Below are positions 24,208 to 36,200 of a stretch of 64,000 nt of DNA, one piece after another. Under the pieces are notes generated by a model. It was not told where the DNA came from, ran no database searches, and was given only the letters and a program-made list of their open reading frames with translations. A program made the position numbers and the translations under genes. The number at the start of each line of letters is the position of its first letter. Within the stretch, counting starts at the first letter, position 1. This stretch comes from Sipunculus nudus (lineage: Eukaryota; Annelida; Sipuncula; Golfingiida; Sipunculidae): the NCBI GenBank assembly GCA_026874595.1, contig CM049318.1:51922750-51986749 (forward strand), read 5' to 3'.

Positions 24208-27200
24208 ACCATAGACTGGGGATCGTCCTTTTTTTGTCTAGTGGAAGGCAACACAATGTAAGAGGGCTAAATCTTAAGCTACTATAAATATGCCAAAACT
24301 TTTAAGGCTGTCTCATACATCGAATCCGTAACGCTTCTGGACCAAACAAGGTTTGAACCCTTAATTTCGGCTCACTTTAGCTCAGCGAAAGATGAATAAT
24401 ACAAATACAGACGAACCCAACCACCCCCCTCCCCCCCCCCCCCCCCACTACAGGAATACTTAAAAAAATGATGTTACGAGTATTGGATGGATACTCCTCT
24501 CTGACTATGAGAGGATGAAATAATGCGGCCTAATAGATATATGTAGTATACATGAGATGAAATGTATATTTTGATTAAGCTGGCCAAATTTTGTATACAG
24601 AGATGATATAGACATGACATGGCTTAGAGACGATTTGCGTTATAGTTAATTTTTTATCAAATATAACATAGTTTGGCCTTGTGGCAATTAAGTAGTGGCG
24701 TCCTCGCCTAATATATAAAATGACAGAGCTTAGGGTCCATTACAAACCGAGCCTTTACGAGTTTAACAGACATAGAGCCTGTAGTTACATTATCGTGGCT
24801 CAGATGACAGTTTCCTTACAGCTTTTATGGTGCCTTGAGATTTTCTTCGAATCGCCTTTTTAAGCCAGAACGGTGTAGAAATTTGTAGCGTGGCACACTT
24901 TGTTTAAGGAATCAAGAGCAAAGTTGTTAGTTGATATACTGATATCTACCCTTATATCTATCACACCGCTAGGAATCTAAGAATTCTTCTGTAAACGTAG
25001 GTATTCATGCAAGAGCTCTTCAAAATATGACCAAAATTATTACTTTTTTTGTAGAATAATCTTAAATTCACTATTCTAAAAAATACATAATACAGATTAT
25101 GTGTATAATGAATACTTAATGCTGTTCCAGGTAACCTTCCTTTCAGCTGTAATTTTGATACCAGTGTGTGTCTTTCACAAAGTATGTCTGATGATTTCGA
25201 CTGGACACGGCGGCAGCTACCAACACGAAGTTCCCCTACCGGGCCAATGTCGGACCATACAAGTGGATCTGGTAGGAGTGTTGTTAGTTACATTCAAAAG
25301 ACAAATCAACGTTCGGGAAAAAAATGTATTCTGACAAAGAAACGTATTTCTGACCAAAAAGAAAATTTCCTAACGAAGGAGCAGTTGGTTAAATGAATAA
25401 TAATATAATAACACTAATTTTGAACCAGACGGTTTTATAAACAAACTCAAGTCAGCTATATATGTAAAAGAATTGGCCTGAGCAGGCATTCATGCAAGCT
25501 TTTGAATAAATAGCTGGTCCGTGTCGTGGTTACAGTGAATTTATTTATTTCCATATTTGGTTGAACGGTGCCTATGTATTTGTTAAATATTTGAAATTTG
25601 TTGTGTAATTTGCCTCGAAAATCCTTCATACTTAATTACAAGTAAAAACTTCAACTTATTTATTACTGTCAAATAGATGCAATTCCAGACCAACTGAATG
25701 TTCAGTATGTATGATTGTCGTATAATACTGGTGATTTGAATAAATAATTCCATCGTAAATAAATCTCTATATAACTGTAGAAGCCCCATCAAAACTGCAT
25801 ACATGGTCAGCCGCCTTTTTCTGTTCGTATATTAAAACTATTGGCTTGATTTACAGCTACCCATACATAAGAGTATACAAATTGCCAAACCGTTTATCTC
25901 ATTTCCCATTTGCAACTCTCAACGTGTATTATATTGCAGCCTAAGACTGTAAAGTTTAGAGAAAGAGTGTACGAGATAAAATTATTAATCTGAAAGCGCA
26001 TATTTAGAAAATATATTATCAAGTCATGATTCTTTCTTTTATTAGATATAATGTTTTATACCATTTATCTTTGTCAGGGTACTACATGTATATTGAAGCA
26101 TCTGACCCACGTAAACCTGGGGATGTGGCGGCCTTGATCTTGCAGACTGACCAGTCACCGGGAGATAAATGTCTGAGTTTCTGGTATCATATGTATGGGG
26201 ATGATATCGGTTCTCTTCGCATTAAAACCCATGACTCTGGACGAACATTATTTGAGATTTCAGGTGGTTATTCGTTTTATTTTGTTTGATGTTGGATGCA
26301 GGTTTATACACTCTCACTATCGATGTTAAGCTAAAAGGTTATCTACATTACATGAAACTGACCGATTAGATTCAATGTGAAATTAAGTGTAACAATAACT
26401 TCATGTAGTTATAATACAATATATTCTCTAGTTTAAATGATTTCACTGACTGAAATCATTCTATACATCAATAAAAATAATTTTAGGGGAACAAGGAGAC
26501 AGATGGGTTCGAAAAGAAGTGTCCGTGCCTTCGGCCTATAATGAGATTCAGTTTATTGGTACGGTGGGACCGGATTATGCAGGCGACATTGCCATCGATG
26601 ACATCACGCTTCTTTCAGGAAGCTGTTCAGGTGATTATTTTTTTAATAGTATAAGTCTATTGCCTTCCTACTAGACAATTATATTTATTTTAAATTACAC
26701 ATATTTTTTTTACTACCTTTTCACATAAAACATCTACTTTTTTTCTCCCAGCTCCGCTATTGATAGCTGGATGGGACAGTAGCTTCATATATAACAAAGT
26801 TTACTTGTCTATTACTTTTAATTGTATCTCTGACTTGACCATGCTGACACACAATTTACTCTGCTTTAAGGCCAATTTATGGGCATATCTGGGCTTATTC
26901 CAGAGTAATATAAGGCTGGTGCTTTCCTAGGGTCCTCTCAGTCATATTTCTCCAAAGTTGCTCTAGCAGGACAATTGTACACCAAAATTTATTGTACAGA
27001 GAAACTTAAACTCTCGCACATGCACTTGTTATATGGCTCCTTAAACCCCAGTGAGACCTCGACTTCATATTAATGCAACACAGTCTAACATTTTTGTCAT
27101 TTTTCATAAGATCCTTAAAAATTCCCGGGACAGCTCTGATTGGTTATTCAAGCGAACGGCGAATTTTTCAAAATCTTATGTTTAAACCACGTTAAGCTAC

Positions 27201-30200
27201 ACCAACAGGTCACACACACACATGATAATCTCGAAATAGGCTTTGGTGTGTATCTTCCGAAGACTGATTCAGACATGGCAAAAAGATAAAACGATTCAAC
27301 ATTTACGTCAATCACGTCTTACGACCACCCTGGTTTCTTTTGTATGTAAAATGCGATTTGACAAAAACAATCTAATAGTAAATTTGAAATAATGCTCTCT
27401 TAATCCTTCTCTTTTACACTTTGCAGCGACACCGCCATCTTGGGGGCCATGGTCATTTTGTTCTGTCATAGACTGTGCTGCTGGTTTCCGTGTTAGCTTT
27501 AGGAACTGCACCCAACGTACATGTGCAGGGGGTAACAGGATAAAAACCAAAGCATGTATGGGACCCTGCTGGACTAGTTGATCAAACTGGCTCCCTTGTT
27601 TGGCAATATGCGGGAATGGTACAAGAATCAGAACGAGATCCTGTAAAGGCGAATACTGTCCTGGGAAGTCTATAGAGAGTTCAGCATGTCCCATTCCTTT
27701 CACGCCATGCGGGCCACCTTGGGAACCATGGCTCCCTTGCACTGCTACTTGTGGATACGGGACACAGAGAAGGAGGAGGCGCTGTCAGGGTATTGCCTGC
27801 CTGACGGCGGAAACACAGACTGTGTCCTGTTTCAATACTTGCACAAGCCCCACGACACCATCGCCAAGCACAACAACCTCGCCAAGCACAACACCATCGC
27901 CAAGCACAACACCATCTGATGGTATGTAATGTTTGAAGAAGGGTTAAATTTATTCGGACATCAATTTGAAACACAAAGGTTTTACTCTTTTCCTCTTTCA
28001 GGTGTTTTGTGAGGTTGTCCTTGTTCAGGTCATTCGACGGATATATCGCTGTGATCCCTTGATATTTTCTTACGACTAACATTTTTATACTATGGATTTC
28101 CTATCTCCCGTCTGGCATTCTTTCATCATCCCTCCCATATCTACCACCATGTCCTCTGGTACAGCCTGATTCCGTTTTCCCTACTTTAAGCTTCTTTCGC
28201 AGGCACCTTTCTCTACTTAGAAGTTTTGTTCTCCTGAACCCTCTCAAATTTCTTTTTACTTTCCGTCCCCGTTCTCCCAGGAACTTGACTTATCTCACTG
28301 TTCTTACTCTATCGGGCTTATTCGAATTCAACTCAAATAATGTTCTGGATCTCTAGAATTTCCATTTGGTTTCTGTACAGGGATCCTAGAACATGTAACC
28401 TCCGCCAGATTGATCCAGGTTGAACCCAATAAACCATAACATGTCTAGTAAAGCCAAACAGCCACTGAGGTACCTATTGTACGCTTCACATGCGAGCCGT
28501 CGGTCATTTGACCTGTGACACCTTGGCTGCTAGCACACACAGTTATTATTGTCCCTGCTTCCTCGAAACGGGGGACATTGATGTGGGTTTGTCTGTCTGT
28601 CTGTCCGTCTGTCTGTTTGTCTGTCCGTCTATCAGGTATTTGTTTTCGCGCGATAAATTAAATATGCTAAATATTATCTGATTTTATTCAAAATTTGGTC
28701 ACTGATTGCTCCCATGCATACCTTTTTTGGGATTGGTTTTGAAATAGATGTCTAAAAATTAATTTTCACTAGCTAAAAAAAAATGTGTAATCCTTTTTCA
28801 CAACCAAAAAAGCGACGTGGGAACTTTGAAAACTAAATAACGGCCTTTTTGACATGTGGAAAACACATAAAAACTAAATTAGGTAAGGCAAGCATGAATG
28901 ATAAATATGAGACGGAAGCGGGGAACATAAATTCCGGGAATTTGCTTATTAAGACTGCCATTAATTTTGAAATTCATGACGACTGTTGACATGAGTGAGC
29001 TCGACTTATCACTTTGCTAGCGAAACTACTATAAGTCGTCTCAATTTAAAGACTGTAAGAATTAGAGAAGCAAGAGGATTGAGAAGCTAGCGGCACCTTA
29101 CAACCGATTTGGCAGGATATCTGTCTCCTCTGGACGCAATCTTTGCCAGCCTTGGGCAGAGAGCGCGGCAGAATTAGGCAGAATCATGCCTGACACCCTA
29201 AAATATGGCTAGGAATCCCTAAACCGAAGTCACGGAATAAAATCGGCCATTCAGGTGAATTTAATTTCAAATAAAATCCACAGACCCCAGTAGACCGAAA
29301 TTTTATTTAATTTCTTCTAAGCAGTTGCATTAGCACTCGCGATATTAGCGGGTCAGCATTCTTGAAAAACGTGGATTATCTGGCTTATATCGCCTATTTC
29401 ACATGATAACGAATGCAGTTGTCAGCAGTCCGCTTTTCCATTCGATTAGGGTTACGAACCACTCACCTCGCAAATTTTGGTAAAACTAAAACAAACAAAT
29501 CCATCGGGGCCTTTTAAACATAAAAATAAAACACAATCGAATAAACAGTCCGTTTGTTGACTCTTTAACGGCTGTAAATGCAATGTAAATAACTTTAAAT
29601 ACAGACAGGTTTGCCTGGAACAAACTGTAACAAGCCACACAAACCCGCTGCGAGAACCTCCAAGCTTACAATCACAACATCTGACATCAATCTTAAAGCA
29701 AAGGTGTGGTGCACAAAACTAGAATATGATTCTGAAGGAAAGATCTTTTTTAAGGGAATCACTGATGGGTTTCAGGTATTAGAGCCTCGCACATAAATCA
29801 AAAGTTGAAAAAAAGTCGCGATGAATTGGCGAAAGGCCGTTTTGACATTTCTTCAAGCCATAGGAGCAGTCAACATAAGCGACTCGTCGGATATTCCGTC
29901 TAATCCATGACTGTATTCTCCGCTCGGTCTGGCAGCAATTGACCGCACGACAACCCACAAAAAGATGTGTTATCAATGCGTCAGCCACGCGACTAATTGG
30001 ATGTACCCATTTAAAACCGGCATATCTTTCTGTGACTATACACCCCCATATCTGGTGATAAGTCGGGTTACGATGGCGTTTTCCCAGGAAAATCTTCATA
30101 CTATATGTGAGATACCATTTGGCAGTAAATTAGCATAAAACATTTTCCCCGATTCCCCCAAGCAGTTCGGCGAATGATAGGATAATATTTCCGTATACCT

Positions 30201-33200
30201 TGAAGATTTTCTCATTGTATCGCTGTTTGAGGACCACTGTTTACAAACTATAAACGCATTAGTAGTTATGTTCAGAAGCCTCGGCTTCTCTATCAAATGA
30301 AAAATAAAACAAATTGCCCCGTCCAAAGTTTTTGTTTTTAGGCATCGGAATAGATTCCCGCGGTATGACTCTGTCCTTGCAGAAGGATAATTGCAGGAGT
30401 TCGAGACAGAGCTGAGAATCTTCCCTGTCAGATTGCACGAACGTTAAAGCAACTAGAGTCTTTGAGGGAGTAAACGCAACTGGGCTTCCGCAGTAGTCAT
30501 GAGAGGTGGAACTTACCTCTGACGGATTCAGATTGTATGAAAAATTGTCACCGGCCACATCACAAGGCTGAGCTGTCGTCTACTGTCAGCCATTAAATAG
30601 ATCATCATATAGCGGTCTTTGCCAAGATGCTCCCATCACACACAAACACTGTACTGTGCGGTATAAAATAGAATTAGGTTGTAGTGAATATGTAATTTTG
30701 GCTCATTATGTGTATTGGTTACACAGAATGTAATAATTTTAAATATGCACATTATTTCCATAATATACCGGACAGTCATGGGTAAACCTCTCGCTTCTCT
30801 CCGCTGGCGACCCAAATTCGATCGCCGGCGTGACTGTGAGAGAGGTTTGTAGTTAGCGGTCTGTGGCCGATGGGTGGTTATCTCCAGGGTCCCCGGTTTC
30901 CTTCACCTGCAGACACTACTGGACTTAGCCCCCTGAGCCATTGAGTATTAATTACCTGATCGCCAATAATATCTAGAAATCAGTCCTTCGGACAAATTAT
31001 CACATACGGATATTCAGACAATGATTTTTCAGGACAAGCAAGACGTTTGCCTTCATGAATAACTAAACGAATCCCCTGACATTGTAACATACGCTTTCAT
31101 GACAAAGAGTATTCTCCTTTCAGTTTGTAGTGGGATCACGACAAAAAGAGGAACAAGAGGTAATATCTATTCTCCAGGATACCTTGACAAAGATGATTAT
31201 CCTAACAGTGCTTCCTGTCGCTGGCGTATCATCCTCTCAAGATTTTCCGTAAGTAAACATATATTGGAAATATACATTCTTAATCACATTCACACACTCT
31301 TCCTGTTTGTTTTATTAATGTTAACTGCCACTTTTTAAGTGGCCAGAATAAGGATGAATTTCACCGTCTGTCAGTTGAAAATGTCTTCATTCCACGTCAA
31401 ATGCAGTGAGAGGACAAAGCGTAAACCAATGTATCAGGTATTTGTCCTAAAATGATGGATTTTTTTCTCTCAATTATTTCCAAGCAGCTCAATATTTGGT
31501 GAAGCTGGAAAATCCTATGTCATTCTTGTTAAAACACAAACTGGATATAGGATTCTTCTTTCATTGGCATACTTCATATTCTTGTTATTTTTCATATGCT
31601 TATATTTCTTTTACTCACAAAAAATATAACTCTCATGCATTATTTTTCTTTCAATTATTATTTTATATAATTAAATGGTCTGATTTTCCTGTACTTTGTA
31701 ATGTAACATAGCACCGTATTCTGAAGATTGCCCTGGTTTTCAAGATATCTGATATGCTTGATCTCAGAATTGTAATATCATATGATTTGTAGAACATGCA
31801 CATTTGCAAAGAAAGGCAAATGAATTACACTTACACCGAACATTATACTGAGACACAAAAAAAATAACAATACTTAAACGGTGCTTTCCTAAAGATTTAT
31901 TATCCAACGCATGTATATATTTTCATGCATTTTTTTTAGTTTGAATAGGAATATTATTATGACCGAAATTGGTAAGACATTGGAGGTTTTTTTGTTTACT
32001 CATTTCAGATGAGTGTTAGGCTGGACATTGTGTATTTCAAAACCAAGTATCATTACGACCGACTTGAGGTATACGATGGTTTTGACAGCTCATTCTCCCT
32101 ACTGGCTAATTTTTCGGGGTTCAAAACAGGTCAGGTTGTGCTTGGAAACAGTTATCAAATGTTTCTACAGTTTACGTCGGATGATTCTTTCAGAGACAAG
32201 GGTTTCTCTATTTCATACAAGGCTTATGGTAAGGTTTTGAAATATTTTACCATAACATAAAATTACATTACATCATAAACATCTTAACATTACATTCGCA
32301 TTTATATAACCCTCAATAAAGTAAAGAAAACTTCCAATGGCACTATACGCAACCGTTAGGAAATACAATTTTACATCATTAGACTAATATTTTGCACTAA
32401 ACGAGCAAAATCAGTATTATCTGTATATCTATTATTATTAAAATATATTTTGGTGAACGAGGTGGTAATATTACTTACCAATAACATCTCAGTTTTATAC
32501 CTTATATATCATAGTGAAGATATACCTCTCCCGAAATCTGCGACCAAGCAGGAACATCCAATTAAGGACAAGAAAATAAATAATGCTTCCAGTTTATATT
32601 CTAAATAATACTAGCATATACCGGAAATATATGCAAGTACCTAGGCAACAGCTTAGGTAAATGAAAGTAGATATGACCCTGCCTCCATATACGAATTACC
32701 TTATAATCAGAGGTCTGCAATCACCGAGGCAGCGCAACAGAAGCCTCCCCTCTCCCATGAATATTTTGCTTAGAGCTCCATTTTTGCATATGTTTAAACT
32801 TCTTAAGACAGTTTGAGCTGGCCCATTGCTTGTGCATCGTGCTATGTGATGTATGTTTCCTCCATATTATTATGTCCCTACATAGACACATGTCAGTTAC
32901 GTATATTAATTTTATAAATTAATGCGATTGTATATGGTCTGGAGTTTCAAATTAGGCGTCCATTCTCATCAATGAGTTGTTTCAAAGATATTCACAATGA
33001 AGAGTACCGAAACATGAATTGAGCTCCTTTCAATTCTTCAATATAAACTTGCGATTTGATATTAATTTGTGAAAAGAAGACTCGTTTACTTACTTAGACT
33101 TACAGTAAGGTATATGTGGCAATTATGGCTGTAAGTGTTGAAGCATAATAATTTTAGTAAAACCACACCTGTGTTTATTGATGACGTAACATCTGGCCAC

Positions 33201-36200
33201 CTAACCGGGCCAGGGACAAAACGCACAGGATCATAGAAATGCAACAATGGAACGTGGTCTCGCTGTGTACTATCCACCTGACTGAGGACACTCGGCAATG
33301 GAAGCTCAACTAAGATCAATGTCTATGATATAAATCATGAAGGACCCAGGAGGCTGTGACAAACTTCAGCTTTTGCAGATCAAGCACAAACAGGAATAGC
33401 AAAAACAAAATTAAGTGAAAACTTTGAAAATGGCTTTGCACTCGGTTGGGGGGGGGGGGATAAAAGGAAAAGTAACAAAAGAGTTTGGCCAAATAAAAAT
33501 GTAAAATACCGAGTCTTACGGTGGGAATTATTAATTGATTATAAAGACTGGATCTGAATTCTGCAGAATTTTTCATTTTTGTCTTTTTGTTGACTGTAAT
33601 TTTTTCGTAAACATCTTCAAACACATTTCATTCGCCTGAGGATGTAATCCCTCTTTTGGTGACCTTTTCCCTTTCCTCCAACCATATTTCTTGAAAACCA
33701 ATACAGAACTATTTGAGTTATGTTGTGCCGCCTTAAAAAGGAATGTCATGAAAATCAAAACAAAATGAAGTAGGTGGGGTAAGAACACTTAAAGGGTCAT
33801 GAGGAAAATAATTGCGTAAACATCATAAGGGGTCTGAAACATAATTTGAAACGTAATTGCCTTTATAAGACCACGGGTGCATCCTGTAACGCCTAATAGC
33901 CGATTTTGTGTAGTCCACTTCAAAATAAACCGCCCACTGCCTTATACTTAGTAGGCTTGGCTCAGTTCTCTGGATTTCCAGCGTGGCAGTTGTGTCTTGA
34001 GCTTAAGTAATTAACAGCCTCAGGCTTTTTTACTTAAACATAAGCTTAATTTTGAAGAAGCTGGACGGTCTACGCCCCCACCCTAAACACGACATAACTA
34101 GGCCACTCGTTCAAGTAAACATCAGTCAGCATGTGTCACATCTCAAAAAGTCCTTTGTCAATTCTTTTGAGCTTTCCTGGAAGAAAGGATAAAAGACATT
34201 TCTTTATTTTTATTTGTTTCAAATTATGTTGGTTCTCAGATCGGGTTAATGATTATATGTTTGAAGGGTGTGCCATGGGTTCACTAAATTTTCGGACTTG
34301 CCTTGATACCGGAACTGGCATTGTCCTTTATTAAATTAAATAACCGGGTAGAGTGATAAACATCATTCAGAACGGGACCGATAAAGCTGGTAACATATAG
34401 AAATAAAAACTAATAACGTAGGCTTCGGGAATCTAAATATTTGGCATGATATTAAAATTATGACAGTCAATAATACATAAATGATGAAAAAGTGTGTTAT
34501 ATATTACTTACAGACAGAAGAACCCTCAGGCCGCCTTCAGGATGCGGGATGAAGCCGAATGCTTCTTCTGGTCTGTTTAACATTATTGGCGGGAAAATGG
34601 CCAAGGCACACAGCTGGCCATGGTTGGCACCGATCATGGAGGTTTGGTTAGGTCAAGAATATCCCCGATGTGTGGCAACTGTGTTGACCAGACGTCACGT
34701 TATTGCGCCAGCTTCTTGTTTCGGAACGAACAAGTACGTTATGTTAAGTATAATGTAATATTTCTTATCTTTATTACTTCAAAACATTAAAATGTGCAGT
34801 AGTGATCTATTTATGAATGGTTGACCCGTGTCCCTAGACCGAGACAGTGATTCTAAGACTGTCATCAAGACATATATCAGGACCAGTTACAGGCAAACAT
34901 TATGTCTACTTAAATAAGAAACATTTTTCTCATAAAATATATAAAATAACAGATAAAATAAAACCCGCAACAAGTGTAAACACGTCACGCAATAATTCTG
35001 AATAAATGACCGCCATACGAAACGTCAAGAGAGTATTAAGTAGAAACGAATACCATTATTACTATAACTGACAGTCAAACAAACCCACCAGTAAGCGAAT
35101 GTCTAACTCATTATCAAGTTAATTGCTTACTTATGATGACAAATATTATTTTCATGCATTAAAATATTTATAATTAATTACAAACACTCCTACAGAACCA
35201 GGGTCTCTGCATTTACAATAAATGCTGGGGCAAACCATGTGTCCGGGGGAATGTCCACTGCCGTGTCTTCTTACGATATTCATCCCTCCTATAAGGAGTC
35301 CAAGAAGAACCTTGCTAGATTTGACTTGGCAGTGGTCACCCTAGCGTCGGATTTGGTCTTCTCCAGTGAAATATCCCCTATTTGTCTCCCTCAGAGCAAA
35401 CCATCCCCTGGGAAAAACTGTTATGTTGCCGGATGGGGGGCAACTGTAAAAGGAGAAGACGGTAAGATTTGTTTTTAATGTCGTCTTCATTACCTGATTC
35501 TGACAGAGCGGAAGCATTCGCTACTAAGGCATACACGGCTCATGAGAACCATCTGTCCCTACTCCTGGCGTTGGTCGACCATGCAAAATCTCGGCTTTAT
35601 GTCTTGAGCTTGACCTGAGGCCACAGAAGACTTTCCCTTTTCGTATACTATGTTTAGAGTACTTGCTAGAAAATACAGTTTATAAATACTTAAATTTTTT
35701 TGGCAATTAAGTTAGAGTAGCTCTTAATCAGAGTACTCTATATCAAGCACATGATACGTGTTATAAAAAAGGACGAGATAAAGGAACAAAGGAGCCTATG
35801 CAATAAGTTATCATATCTAAATGTGAGCGATCTTAATAGTTATACGATCTTTAATAGAGGATTGGTTTCTTTTAGTGGGCATTAGTCTTTTCCTCCGCGA
35901 AATTCAGCTGACAGTCGTACCATCATCGGAATGCGAGGGTCAGTATAGAGAACGGATGGACCCCTATTTCATTTGTGCAGGGACTAACCCCTCAACTCAA
36001 GGTGCAACGCTTGTAAGTCTGACATACTTATTTCACGCCATTTGGCACAACTAATATTATTCTTAATCAAAAAGTTTTTTATTATATGTCAGCAGTCCTT
36101 ATCTTTTTGCAAGTCATTTCCATTTACCCACATGCGTAGTCCGTATGCGTAGATCGTATGCGATGACCGTATCGGCATGCGAATTTTCCACGCATACCAA

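Noticed and set aside
25101-25334. Open frame of 77 codons starting at 25,101
   Set aside because: It overlaps exon 4 in a different frame. The MAM reading in the other frame is clearly the real one.
27308-28082. Two minus-strand open frames of 130-145 codons across exon 7
   Set aside because: They are antisense shadows of the Cys- and Pro-rich TSP1 exon, with no domain of their own.
30259-30558. A 99-codon minus-strand frame in intron 7
   Set aside because: No recognisable motif, no conserved context, and within the range expected by chance for this length of intron.
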